Positions 44,962-53,888 of a stretch of DNA of 64,000 nucleotides are shown in pieces (the first letter of the stretch is position 1; the number at the start of each line of letters is the position of its first letter). Below the pieces are notes generated by a model. It did not search any database, was not told where the DNA came from, and saw only the letters and a program-made list of their open reading frames with translations. Position numbers and translations under genes: made by a program. Where the stretch lies: positions 310,001 to 374,000 of the forward strand of contig NZ_FODT01000001.1 in assembly GCF_900110435.1 (NCBI RefSeq), read 5' to 3'. Source of the stretch: Rhodopseudomonas pseudopalustris. Lineage in GTDB: Bacteria > Pseudomonadota > Alphaproteobacteria > Rhizobiales > Xanthobacteraceae.

Positions 44962-46158
44962 TTACGCCCCCGGCAGATCCAGGATGCGCTTGGCGACGAT
45001 GCCGAGCATGACTTCGCTGGTGCCACCTTCGATCGAATTGGCCTTGGTACGAAGCCAGGCACGGGCGCGGGCGCCTTCGTGGCTGCGCTCGCTCTCCCAC
45101 TCCAGCGCGTCGATGCCGCCGGCAGACATCAGGATTTCGTGGCGGCGCTTGTTCAACTCGGTGCCGTAATACTTCATCGCCGAGGAGAACGCCGGATGTA
45201 ACTGCCCGGCTTTCGCCAGATCGACCGCGCGCTCCGCGGCGCAGGCGAGCGCCGCTTCATCGACATCGAACGACGCGATCTGGCCGCGCAGGATCGGATC
45301 GTCGAGCCGGCCCTGGTCATCGATGCCGAGCGAACCCGCCGCGACCTGGCCGAGCGGCCGGCCGCCGTCGCGCCCGCCCATGCCGGAGATCATCGCCCGC
45401 TCGTGCTGCAGCAGATATTTGGCGACGTCCCAGCCGCGGTTGACGGTGCCGACGACGTGCGACTTCGGCACCCGGACGTTGTCGAAGAAGGTCTCGCAGA
45501 ACGGCGACTTGCCGGAGATCAGCAGGATCGGCTTGGTCGATACGCCGGGCGACGTCATGTCGAACAGGATGAAGCTGATGCCGTCGTGCTTCTTCGCCGT
45601 GGCGTCGGTCCGCACCAGGCAGAAGATCCAGTCCGCGTAGTTGGCGTAGGAGGTCCAGATCTTCGAGCCGTTGATGATGAAGTCGTCGCCGTCGCTGGTC
45701 GCGCGGGTCTGCAGCGAGGCGAGATCGGAGCCGGCGTTCGGCTCGGAATAGCCCTGGCACCAGCGGATTTCGCCGCGCGCAATTTTCGGCAGATACTCGG
45801 CCTTCTGCTGCTCGTTGCCGTATTTCAACAGCGCCGGCCCGAGCATCCAGATCCCGAAGGACGACAGCGGCGAGCGCGCGCCGATTGCGGCCATCTCCTC
45901 GCGCAGCACCTTCGCCTGCGCCGGATCGAGTCCGCCGCCGCCATATTGCGTCGGCCAATCCGGCACGGTCCAGCCCTTGTCGCGCATCCGCTCGAACCAG
46001 ACCTTCTGGGCTTCGGAGGCGAATTTGGCATTGCGGCCGCCCCAGAAATTGTCCTCGTCGCCCTGCATCGGCTTGCGCATCTCGGCCGGGCAATTGGCCT
46101 CGAGCCAGGCGCGGGTGCCGCTGCGGAATTGATCGAGATCGGTCTCGAGATCGGTCAT
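44962..46158 (-). CDS. Acyl-CoA dehydrogenase, larger partner
   Basis: 398 residues: N-terminal LEANCPAEMRKP and WTVPDWPTQYGGGGLDPAQ, flavin-loop WCQGYSEPNAGSDLASLQT, NGSKIWTSYA and the C-terminal IEGGTSEVMLGIVAKRIL. First gene of the minus-strand pair. MTDLETDLDQF at 46158 is the start; the frame remains open to 46479 with residues unlike the family. Divergent from the CMD-family gene at 46329, hinting at a shared catabolic function. Confidence 0.9.
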   Translation of the reverse strand: MTDLETDLDQFRSGTRAWLEANCPAEMRKPMQGDEDNFWGGRNAKFASEAQKVWFERMRDKGWTVPDWPTQYGGGGLDPAQAKVLREEMAAIGARSPLSSFGIWMLGPALLKYGNEQQKAEYLPKIARGEIRWCQGYSEPNAGSDLASLQTRATSDGDDFIINGSKIWTSYANYADWIFCLVRTDATAKKHDGISFILFDMTSPGVSTKPILLISGKSPFCETFFDNVRVPKSHVVGTVNRGWDVAKYLLQHERAMISGMGGRDGGRPLGQVAAGSLGIDDQGRLDDPILRGQIASFDVDEAALACAAERAVDLAKAGQLHPAFSSAMKYYGTELNKRRHEILMSAGGIDALEWESERSHEGARARAWLRTKANSIEGGTSEVMLGIVAKRILDLPGA

Positions 46159-46328
46159 GGGCTTCCATCCGTCATGCGGGATTCGGGCCCGCGTTGAATT
46201 TGTTGGCCGGGACCTTAGCCGCCGGGTGACGAATTTCAATATCCGTGTTGTCGTGGGTCGATCTTGCGCGGATCTGCTAAAGCGTCTTCGATCGTCGGCG
46301 CGACGCAATCCGCGACAAAGCAGAGGAA

Positions 46329-46880
46329 ATGAGGATGCGCCTGAAACTGCTTTCGCCCGACCAGATGAGCGACGACCAGCGGGCGACCTATGACGAGTCG
46401 ATCGCCTCGAAGCGCGGCAGTCCGCCGCCGCCGATGATGGCCTGGCTCGCGAGCCCGGAGATGGCGCGGCACGCCACAAGGCTCGGCGCCTTCCTGCGCT
46501 ACGACACCATGCTGACGCCGGCGCTGTCGGAACTGGCTATCCTGGTCACCGCGCGACACTGGACCGCGCATTTCGAATGGTACGCACACAAGAAGATGGC
46601 GCTCGACGGCGGGCTCGATCCTGCGATCATCGAGGACATCAAGAACCGGCGAACGCCGAGCTTTGAGGACCCGAAAGCGCGCGTGATCTACGACGTCGCC
46701 AAATCGCTGCACGAGGCGAAGGGGCTGTCGCAGCCGCTCTACGACGAGGCGACGCGGCTGCTCGGCGAACGCGGCCTGGTCGAAGTGATCGGCCTGTGCG
46801 GCTACTACACGATGGTGTCGATGACGCTGAATGCCTATGAATTTCCGCTGCCGGGCGGCGAGGTGTCGGAGTTGGTGTAG
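46329..46880 (+). CDS. Carboxymuconolactone decarboxylase (CMD/AhpD) family protein
   Basis: 183 residues. The CMD core is visible in LGAFLRYDTMLTPALSELAILVTARHWTAHFEWYAHKKMALDGGLD, with the ExxxH-like EWYAH. The CxxC pair of AhpD peroxidases is absent, so a peroxidase role is unlikely. It may be a decarboxylase or a structural relative in a CoA-linked pathway with the divergent acyl-CoA dehydrogenases. ATG at 46335 is an alternative start, better spaced from GAGG. Confidence 0.82.
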   Translation: MRMRLKLLSPDQMSDDQRATYDESIASKRGSPPPPMMAWLASPEMARHATRLGAFLRYDTMLTPALSELAILVTARHWTAHFEWYAHKKMALDGGLDPAIIEDIKNRRTPSFEDPKARVIYDVAKSLHEAKGLSQPLYDEATRLLGERGLVEVIGLCGYYTMVSMTLNAYEFPLPGGEVSELV

Positions 46881-46937
46881 GACGCGACGAACGAACTCCT
46901 GCGGCCAGGACTCGTCAAACTCCTCACATTCGTCATT

Positions 46938-47041
46938 AGAGCGTTTTCGAGCGAAGTGGAAACCGGTTCGCGTGAAGAAAACGCGTCAGAACAGAAAGTC
47001 AGAGCTCCGGTTCTGATTCTGTCAGAACCGGAAAAGCTCTA
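46938..47041. repeat. GAGCGTTTTCG-type palindromic repeat
   Basis: AGAGCGTTTTCGAGCGAAGT, GAAACCGGTTCGCGTGAAGA and AAACGCGTCAGAACA, then a hairpin CCGGTTCTGA-ttctg-TCAGAACCGG, ending AAAGCTCTAG. Its last bases contain the TAG stop of the MFS gene at 47039. An inverted relative lies at 56594-56684. Confidence 0.7.
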
Positions 47042-48256
47042 GCTCCGCCCCCGCACCATCACCAGCATGGCGGCGATCAGTTGTAGCGCGATGCAGCCGA
47101 GGAACGGCGCCGTGTAGCTGCCGGAAGCGTCGCGGAGGAGGCCGACCACCCCCGGGCCGAACGCGTAGGTCACCTGATTGATCGCGGTGTTGAGGCTGAC
47201 CAGCACGCCGAACGAGCCGGGAGCGAATTCGCGCTGCACGATCAGCGCCGGCAGCGTGATCAGATTGCCGACCGAGAAGCCGAACAGCGCGCAAGCGACC
47301 AGCAGCAGCGTGGCGTCGCGCGACAGGATCACGATCGCCAGCGCCGCCGCCTGGCTCGCAAACGAGATCGCCGAGACCAGCCGCTGGTCGAGGCGATCGA
47401 TCACGGTCGACAGCGACACGCGGCCGACCACCGCCATCGTCGTCAGCAAGGACACCGCGACCGCGGCGCGCTCGCGGCCGACCAGCGGATCGAGATAGGC
47501 GATCAGGTGCACGATGAACCCGACCTGCGCGAACAGCACCAGCGCGAAGGCGATCGTGACGGTGAGGAAGGCGGTGTCGCGGAACGCATGCCGGCGGATC
47601 GCGCCCGACGACAACGCCTGCACCGCACCCGGCCCGGCAGCGTGAGCAGCGGCGCGCTGCGGCGGACGCCCGACGAAGATCGCCACGATCGGCATCAGCA
47701 CGACGACGGACACGACCGCCGCCGCGAGCGTGGCGCCGGCGAAACCGAGATGTTCGATCGCCGCCACCAACAGCGGCACGCCGGCAATGCCCCCGAAACT
47801 CGCGCCGTTCAACGCCAGGCTGATCGCCATGCCACGGCGCTGGTCGAACCACAGGCCGAGCGTGCTGGTGACCGCGCCGAGACTGGTGCCGGCCCAGCCG
47901 ATCGCGAGCAGCACGTAGACGGCATAAAGCTGCCACAGCGCATCGATCCGGCCGAGCAGCGCGGTGCCGAGCGCCATCGCGGCGATGCCGCCGAGCAGAC
48001 ACGCGCGCGCGCCGATCACCCGGATCGCGTCGCCCACAAAGGCGACCAGCAGCGCGCCGCCGAGATAGAAGAAAGTCGTCGCGGTGGCGATCAGCGACGA
48101 CGGCCAGCCATGCAGGCGCGTGAGCTCGGCGAGATAGACGCTCTGGCCATAGAACCCGAAAGCCCAGCCGAAGGTTGCGACCGCAAAGCACACCGCAACG
48201 ATGCGCCAGCCGCTATAGCGGATCGAGGTCTCGTCATCCGGCGGGATGGCTGCCAT
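47039..48256 (-). CDS. MFS transporter
   Basis: 405 residues with 12 predicted membrane helices. The first half holds GWAFGFYGQSVYLAELTRLHGW and the loop LWFDQRRGMAISLALNGASFGG, as in the OFA/monocarboxylate branch of the major facilitator superfamily. Substrate unknown. Encoded on the same strand as a second MFS gene upstream. Its stop codon TAG lies within a repeat edge. Confidence 0.88.
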   Translation of the reverse strand: MAAIPPDDETSIRYSGWRIVAVCFAVATFGWAFGFYGQSVYLAELTRLHGWPSSLIATATTFFYLGGALLVAFVGDAIRVIGARACLLGGIAAMALGTALLGRIDALWQLYAVYVLLAIGWAGTSLGAVTSTLGLWFDQRRGMAISLALNGASFGGIAGVPLLVAAIEHLGFAGATLAAAVVSVVVLMPIVAIFVGRPPQRAAAHAAGPGAVQALSSGAIRRHAFRDTAFLTVTIAFALVLFAQVGFIVHLIAYLDPLVGRERAAVAVSLLTTMAVVGRVSLSTVIDRLDQRLVSAISFASQAAALAIVILSRDATLLLVACALFGFSVGNLITLPALIVQREFAPGSFGVLVSLNTAINQVTYAFGPGVVGLLRDASGSYTAPFLGCIALQLIAAMLVMVRGRS

Positions 48257-48361
48257 CAGCGGCGATCGGCCTTGGTCGTGCGCGACGGCATTACACTCTC
48301 CCTCGCCGGCGTTGACGGCCGGTCTCGTTCTGTCGCCGCGGTCAGGTGCCGCGATCTGGCA

Positions 48362-49582
48362 TCACCGACGCGGCGCCGCCACCCGTTTTCTGGACCAGCC
48401 GGTGATCGCGAGCACCACGAGGCCCAGCAGCACCGGCGGGAACACCGTCATGTTGACGGTCGCCCAGCCGTAGTTCGCCAGCAACTGGCCGGACAAGAAC
48501 GACCCCAGCGCCATCATCCCGAACACCACGAAATCGTTGAACGCCTGCACCTTGTTCTTCTCGTTCGGCATGTGCGTCTCCAGCACCAGCGCCGAGGCGC
48601 CGACGAACGCAAAATTCCAGCCGACCCCGATCACGAACAGCGTTGCCCAGAAGTGCGGCGCGGTGATCCCGGTCAGGCCGATCGCAGCGCCCAGCGCCTC
48701 GAGCACGAGCCCGAACGCGACCACCCGCGGCGCACCGAACCGCACGATCAGCGAGCCGGTGAAGAAGCTCGGCGCGTACATCGCGACGATGTGCCATTGC
48801 AGGCCGAAATTGGAATCGCTGAGCGGGAGTCCGCACATCTGCATCGCCAGCGGCGCCGAGGTCATCACCAGATTCATCATCGGATAGGCGATCGCGCCGC
48901 ACATCGCCGCGGCGATGAAGCGCGGCTGCCGCACGATTTCGAGCAGCGGCCGGCCGCCGGCGAAGTCGGCCGGCTGCGGCTTCGGCGCATCGACGCTCCA
49001 CAGCACCGCCATCGCGATCAACGCGACCGCGGCCTGCACCAGATAGCTGAAGGCGAACAAATAAGGCGGCCAGACGTCCATGGTCCACTGCACCAGCTGC
49101 GGACCGAGCACGCCGGCGAACACGCCGCCGGCCATCACCCAGGACACCGCCTTCGGGCGATACGCGACGCTCGCGCCATCGGCGGCTGCGAAGCGATAGG
49201 ATTGCGACACCGCGCCGTAAAGCCCGCCGAGGAACGTGGCGACGCAGAACAGCTCGAACGAGCCGTACAGGATCGCCAGCGCGCCGAGCAGGCCGGTGAA
49301 CGCGCCGCAGCCGGCGCCGATCATGAAGGAGGCGCGGCGGCCGTAGCGGCGCGCGATCGCGCCGGTCGGCAGCGTGCCGGCAGCGAGGCCGACCACATAC
49401 ATCGAGATCGGCACGGTCGCGAGCGACAGATCCGGCGCGAGCTGCGCGCCGATGATCGAGCCGGTGGCGAAGATCACCGCGGCATTGGCGCCGGTCAGCG
49501 CCTGCGCCGCCGCGAGTCGCACCACGTTCGACCGCGCGCGCGCATCGTCCGCTGAACCGTCGATCGCGGTCGCATCAACCAT
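48362..49582 (-). CDS. MFS transporter
   Basis: 406 residues with 12 predicted helices; features LPTGAIARRYGRRASFMIGAGCGAF (the A-motif loop after helix 2) and WNFAFVGASALVLETH. A proton-driven exporter or importer of unknown substrate. About 105 bases upstream of the other MFS gene; the two proteins are clearly different in sequence, so this is not a recent duplication. Confidence 0.88.
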   Translation of the reverse strand: MVDATAIDGSADDARARSNVVRLAAAQALTGANAAVIFATGSIIGAQLAPDLSLATVPISMYVVGLAAGTLPTGAIARRYGRRASFMIGAGCGAFTGLLGALAILYGSFELFCVATFLGGLYGAVSQSYRFAAADGASVAYRPKAVSWVMAGGVFAGVLGPQLVQWTMDVWPPYLFAFSYLVQAAVALIAMAVLWSVDAPKPQPADFAGGRPLLEIVRQPRFIAAAMCGAIAYPMMNLVMTSAPLAMQMCGLPLSDSNFGLQWHIVAMYAPSFFTGSLIVRFGAPRVVAFGLVLEALGAAIGLTGITAPHFWATLFVIGVGWNFAFVGASALVLETHMPNEKNKVQAFNDFVVFGMMALGSFLSGQLLANYGWATVNMTVFPPVLLGLVVLAITGWSRKRVAAPRR

Positions 49583-49699
49583 TGGCCGTTCCGCCCCTCG
49601 CCCGGTTCATATGCGGCCGGGCCGCCTGATCGGGCCGCATCATAAGCCGCACCAGCCTGCGATCAACCATCGCCGGCGAAGCCAAGCTATGCGGGGCCC

Positions 49700-50383
49700 T
49701 CAGCTTTCGCCGCCGCGGGAGAAGCACAGGATCAGATTGTTGGCCGGCATCTCGACGGTCTCGCGCAGAACCAGCCCGAGCCCCGTCGCGAGTTGCTCCA
49801 ATTCAGAGACATCGCGCACGCCCCACTCCGCATTGGCGGACCGCAGGCTGGTGTCGAACACCGCATTGCTGTCCGCGGTGTGGCGGCCGTCGCGCTTGAA
49901 CGGCCCGTAGAGAATCAACCGCCCGTCCGGCCGCAGATAGCGCGCGCTGCCGGCGAACAGTCCCTCCGCGACCGGCCACGGCGCGATGTGCACGACATTG
50001 GCGCAAAACACCGCGGCCAGCGGACCGGGCCCGCGACCGTCGGTCATCTCGGCGCACCACACGGGATCAGACAGATCGATCCGCAGCGGGGGCCGCACAT
50101 TGCCGAGCCCCGCATAAGCACGCCAGGCGGCAATGCTGAGCAGATGCTGCGGATGAAGGTCGCCCGGCCACCAGACGATCTCGGGGTGCTGGCGGGCGAA
50201 CGCGATCACGTGCTGGCCGGTGCCGCTACCAGCCTCCAGCACGTCCCCCGTCGTTCCGCGCAACAGCCGGCCGAGCACGTCGCGAATCGCCTGCTGATTG
50301 CGGTGAAACGCGGCGGCGTCGAGCCGGCCATCAGGCTCCAACGGCCGGCCATCCTTGCCGAACTCGACCACATATTCCGTCAT
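49700..50383 (-). CDS. DUF938 family SAM-dependent methyltransferase-like protein
   Basis: 227 residues with a Rossmann-fold methyltransferase motif I VLEAGSGTGQHVIAFA (about 43-58), WWPGDLHPQHLLSI and YGPFKRDGRHTADSNAVFD, the DUF938 signature. Substrate unknown. ATG at 50383 gives MTEYVVEFGKDGR, the family start; the frame reaches 50488. Divergent from the cobalamin riboswitch-controlled receptor gene. Confidence 0.85.
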   Translation of the reverse strand: MTEYVVEFGKDGRPLEPDGRLDAAAFHRNQQAIRDVLGRLLRGTTGDVLEAGSGTGQHVIAFARQHPEIVWWPGDLHPQHLLSIAAWRAYAGLGNVRPPLRIDLSDPVWCAEMTDGRGPGPLAAVFCANVVHIAPWPVAEGLFAGSARYLRPDGRLILYGPFKRDGRHTADSNAVFDTSLRSANAEWGVRDVSELEQLATGLGLVLRETVEMPANNLILCFSRGGES

Positions 50384-50529
50384 CCGCACCGCGCCTTTTT
50401 GAGCTGGCTCAAGCGTGTTGTTACTCTCAAGCCACATCGCGACGCAATCCAGCGCCGTGGCGCTGCGACCGCACCTGTTCGCCGCCAAGTGCGAATTGAC
50501 TTTGCCTGATCCGATCCATCTAGATGATT

Positions 50530-50725
50530 GTGACGGTTCCCCTTCCGGGGATCAAAAGGGAATGCGGTGCGGACCTCTTCGGAGGACCAATGCCGCAGCT
50601 GTTCCCGCAACTGTAAGCGGTTCGACTTTCGTCGGAATGCCACTGGGAAACTCGGTCCTGGGAAGGCGACGAAAGCTAACACCCGCGAGCCAGGAGACCT
50701 GCCGTCATTCGTGGTCACACGCGAA
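50530..50725 (+). promoter_or_regulatory. Cobalamin (AdoCbl) riboswitch
   Basis: Conserved blocks appear in the right order: GGTTCCCC, TCAAAAGGGAATGCGGTGCG (about 50551-50571), GCCGCAGCTGTTCCCGCAAC and TGTAAGCGG, GCCACTGGGA, and the B12 box AGCCAGGAGACCTGCC (50688-50703). It lies about 100 bases before the TonB receptor gene. A CCTCG (50785-50789) downstream is complementary to the CGAGG ribosome site at 50819-50823, so translation control is conceivable. Confidence 0.92.
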
Positions 50726-50830
50726 GATGCCGGTCGGGAATTGCAGGCATTGGGCTCATCGGCTGCGCAAGCATGACGGTGAAACCTCGTTCGCTGTGAC
50801 GTGCCACTGACGTCCGACCGAGGCCGAATC

Positions 50831-52945
50831 ATGCCGTCCCCTTCCGATGCCGCTCAACGGCATCCGTCCGCGCTGTCGCGCGCATTGCTGTCGTCCACCA
50901 TTCTAGCGTCGAGCCTGCTCGCGACTGCTGCGCCCGCTTTGGCTCAAAACAATGCGCTGCCGACCATCAACGTCACCGCCAGCCGTCTGTATCAGGGCAT
51001 CGTCGGCGCCTCGACCACGGTGATCACCGCCGACGACATCGCACATTCGCCGGCGCAAACCGTTCAGGACGTGATCGCGCAGACGTCCGGCGTGCAGAGC
51101 ACGTCACTGTATGGCGGCGTCAACGGCACCGGCTCGTCGATCGATCTGCGCGGCTTCGGCGCCACCGCGACCTCGAACACGCTGTTCCTGGTCAACGGTC
51201 GCCGCCTCAACGACCTCGATTTGCAGGGCGTCGACCTGTCGAGCATTCCGCTGCAATCGATCGAGCGCATCGAGATCACGCGCGGCGGCAGCGGCGCGGT
51301 GCTGTATGGCGACAATGCGGTCGGCGGCGTCATCAACATCGTCACCAAGACCGGCGCCGGCGGCCCACCCGCGACGTTCCGCGTCGAAGGCGGCTTCGGC
51401 TCGTTCAACCAGCGGCTGGCCGCCGTGTCGGCGGCGTATAATTCCGGCCCGTGGTCGACCTCGGCGTTCGCCAACGGCGTGCGTTCCGACGGCTATCGCG
51501 CCAACAATGCGCTGGAGCAGAACAACGCGCTCGGTGAGCTGCGCTATTCCACGCCGGATCTCAGCGCGTTCCTCAACATCTCGGGCGACAACCAGCACCT
51601 CGGCCTGCCGGGTTCCCGGATCGTCGACCCTTCGATCGGCGTCAACCAACTCCAGACCGACCGCCGCGGCACCAATACGCCGTTCAACTATGCCGACAAG
51701 CAGGGCGTCAATGTCACCGCCGGCTTCACCAAATCGCTGTGGGACGGCGCCGAACTGATCGTCGACGGCGGCGTCCGCGATAAGCGCCAGCAGGCGGGAT
51801 ATTTCGGCGACGTGCCGCTGTCGAGCTTCAACGCCAGTTCATTCGACGCGCATCTGCAGACCTGGTCGATCACGCCGCGGCTGAGCATCAAGAATTCGAT
51901 GTTCGGACTGCCGTCGAAAATCCTGACCGGCCTCGACTATTATGACGCGACCTACGATTCCGACCGCGGCCAGTATCGCAGCACGCCGCCAGTCCACGTC
52001 TATAATCTGTCGCAGAAGACGATGGCCGGTTACTGGCAGCAGACCGTCGGCCTCCTGCCGACCACGGACTTTTCGTATGGCGGCCGGCTGCAGGGCGTCA
52101 AAATCGAGGCGACCGATCGTCTCAACCCGGCGGCGCCGGGCTATTTCGGCGACGCCCAGGCGTTGCCGCTCAGCAGCACCGAGACCCAGCACGCGCTGCA
52201 TGTCGGGCTCGAGCATCGCTTTAACGACGTGTTCAGTGTGTTCGCACGCGCCGCACGCGCATTCCGCACGCCGAATGTCGACGAGCGCGTGGCGTCGGGA
52301 CCGTCCTACGACCCGTTCTTCAATGCGATTCCGGGCACCTTCAACCTGAAGACCCAGACCTCGGTCGACTTCGAGGGCGGCTTCCGCGTCAAGTCGGGCC
52401 CGTTCGAGATGCAGACCAGCGCCTACAATATGAACCTGACCAACGAGATCCGCTACGATCCGGTGAATTTCTACAACACCAATCTCGACCCGACCCGGCG
52501 CTATGGCGGCGAGACCAGCGCCTCGCTCCGCATCAGCGACACGCTGCTGCTGCGCGGCGGCGGCGCCTATACCCGCGCGACGTTCCGCGAAGGACCGTTC
52601 GAGGGCAACGACGTTCCGCTGGTGTCGCGCTATACGGCGAACGCCGGCGTGACCTGGAACGTCTGGCAGAAATACGTCGTGTTCGACGCGACCGCCCGCG
52701 CCTGGAGCAATCGCTTTATGGACAGCGACAACAGCAACAGGCAGACGAAGATCCCGGCCAACGCCACCGTCGACATCAAGCTGAGCGGCGAACTCGACCA
52801 TTTCTTCTGGTCGCTCAGCGTGATCAACCTGTTCAACGCGCAGTATTACGACTACGCGGTGGCGAGCAGCTTCACGCCCGGCCGCTACGGCGCCTATCCG
52901 CTTCCTGGCCGGACATATCTCGTCAAGGCCGGTGTGACGTTCTGA
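50831..52945 (+). CDS. btuB: TonB-dependent outer-membrane receptor, probable cobalamin transporter
   Basis: 704 residues: signal peptide (about 1-39), TonB box region LPTINVTASR, plug domain (TVQDVIAQTSGVQ, IDLRGFG, RIEITRGGSGAVLYGDNAVGGVINIVTK) and a 22-strand barrel ending with a C-terminal Phe. The cobalamin riboswitch upstream makes vitamin B12 or a cobinamide the likely cargo. No btuFCD genes are adjacent. The ATG at 50831 supplies the signal peptide. Confidence 0.88.
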   Translation: MPSPSDAAQRHPSALSRALLSSTILASSLLATAAPALAQNNALPTINVTASRLYQGIVGASTTVITADDIAHSPAQTVQDVIAQTSGVQSTSLYGGVNGTGSSIDLRGFGATATSNTLFLVNGRRLNDLDLQGVDLSSIPLQSIERIEITRGGSGAVLYGDNAVGGVINIVTKTGAGGPPATFRVEGGFGSFNQRLAAVSAAYNSGPWSTSAFANGVRSDGYRANNALEQNNALGELRYSTPDLSAFLNISGDNQHLGLPGSRIVDPSIGVNQLQTDRRGTNTPFNYADKQGVNVTAGFTKSLWDGAELIVDGGVRDKRQQAGYFGDVPLSSFNASSFDAHLQTWSITPRLSIKNSMFGLPSKILTGLDYYDATYDSDRGQYRSTPPVHVYNLSQKTMAGYWQQTVGLLPTTDFSYGGRLQGVKIEATDRLNPAAPGYFGDAQALPLSSTETQHALHVGLEHRFNDVFSVFARAARAFRTPNVDERVASGPSYDPFFNAIPGTFNLKTQTSVDFEGGFRVKSGPFEMQTSAYNMNLTNEIRYDPVNFYNTNLDPTRRYGGETSASLRISDTLLLRGGGAYTRATFREGPFEGNDVPLVSRYTANAGVTWNVWQKYVVFDATARAWSNRFMDSDNSNRQTKIPANATVDIKLSGELDHFFWSLSVINLFNAQYYDYAVASSFTPGRYGAYPLPGRTYLVKAGVTF

Positions 52946-52978
52946 CGGACCTCACGCTTCATCACATCGTGCATGACA

Positions 52979-53012
52979 GGCCCCGGCAGCAAAGGCTGTT
53001 CCGGGGCCATTT
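52979..53012 (+). terminator. Terminator after the TonB receptor gene
   Basis: GGCCCCGG (52979-52986) pairs with CCGGGGCC (53001-53008), with an inner CAGC-aaag-GCTG stem, and is followed by ATTTTC. It lies 34 bases after the stop codon. Confidence 0.7.
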
Positions 53013-53062
53013 TCATGCTACACCCCGCTCCTCCCCACAGGACCCAATCGACGACTGGAATA

Positions 53063-53365
53063 ATGAAGAACGACGATCATCACCGCACCGCCGCGCACAC
53101 CGGCAATGCCGCAGGCGCGCAAGAAACCGACAGCGTAAGGGCTGAGCGCGAAGCTGCGTCCAAAGCGGCGCTCGACAATATGGCGCGGCTTCGGGCGATG
53201 AGGCTTGCCCGCGAAGCCGCCGAACCGCAGCGCGCGACGCCGACCAGGGCCAAGCGCGCCAAAACTGCCGGCGGAAAGACGACGACGACCCGAAAGGTCG
53301 ACGACAAGCCGCGTCCGCTGTCGGAATGGCTGGCCGAGCAGCAAAACGGCGGCCGCCGCACCTGA
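53063..53365 (+). CDS. Hypothetical small basic protein
   Basis: 100 residues from the ATG at 53063 (MKNDDHHRTAAH). A helical charged middle (RAEREAASKAALDNMARLRAMRLAREAAE) is followed by a Lys/Thr/Ala-rich stretch and the tail RPLSEWLAEQQNGGRR. No family recognised. The composition suggests a nucleic-acid-binding or disordered protein. No ribosome site stands out; the unit lies after the btuB terminator. Confidence 0.5.
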   Translation: MKNDDHHRTAAHTGNAAGAQETDSVRAEREAASKAALDNMARLRAMRLAREAAEPQRATPTRAKRAKTAGGKTTTTRKVDDKPRPLSEWLAEQQNGGRRT

Positions 53366-53483
53366 CGCCTGCTGAGCCGGGCGCGTCGCGCCAGGCTGCT
53401 CTGTCCAAAACGCTGCCATGAACCGTCTCATCCTGGGCTAAACTGCATCTTTCCAGATCGGCAGTCGTGCCGAGGCGAGATCA

Positions 53484-53705
53484 ATGCTGGAGCCGGAGCG
53501 CGCCACGGCGCTTTCCGGGCCTGCTCTGATGGGATGTGATGCGATGGCCGGCTGGCTCAGCATAATGAAGAAGGACCGCAGCAAGGACGAGGACCACGGC
53601 AAAACCAAGCCGCCGCCCATGCTGCTGCCGGTCGACGACCTTTACGACAGCGGCGACATCGCCGCGCCGGAACGCGATCGCGACGACGAGCAGCGCGACC
53701 TTTGA
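53484..53705 (+). CDS. Hypothetical small acidic protein
   Basis: 73 residues from a start at 53484. The part from the Met at about 53562 (MKKDRSKDEDHG) is strongly charged with a PPPMLLPVDDLYDSGDIAAPERD segment. No family recognised and the true start is unclear. It could be a real small gene between btuB and the MFS gene or chance open frame in GC-rich DNA. Confidence 0.3.
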   Translation: MLEPERATALSGPALMGCDAMAGWLSIMKKDRSKDEDHGKTKPPPMLLPVDDLYDSGDIAAPERDRDDEQRDL

Positions 53706-53888
53706 TCGCAAGGCGACGCGTTCCCGCACGTCGGCGGACGAATGACTCCCTTCGCGGATCGGCGGCGCCGCACTTGAACGGCCGCCGCGTCTGCAGACCC
53801 CACCCCGGATAGACGTCGCAGCCGGCGCACCCTACTCTGCGGTGAGCCCTGACGGGCGGTTTGCTTCGAACCGGGTGTTTGCCTCACG

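Noticed and set aside
43660-46158. Assignment of the dehydrogenase pair as PimC/PimD
   Set aside because: The other pim genes are missing and the larger protein's N-terminus does not resemble what I recall of PimC, so only the family is given.
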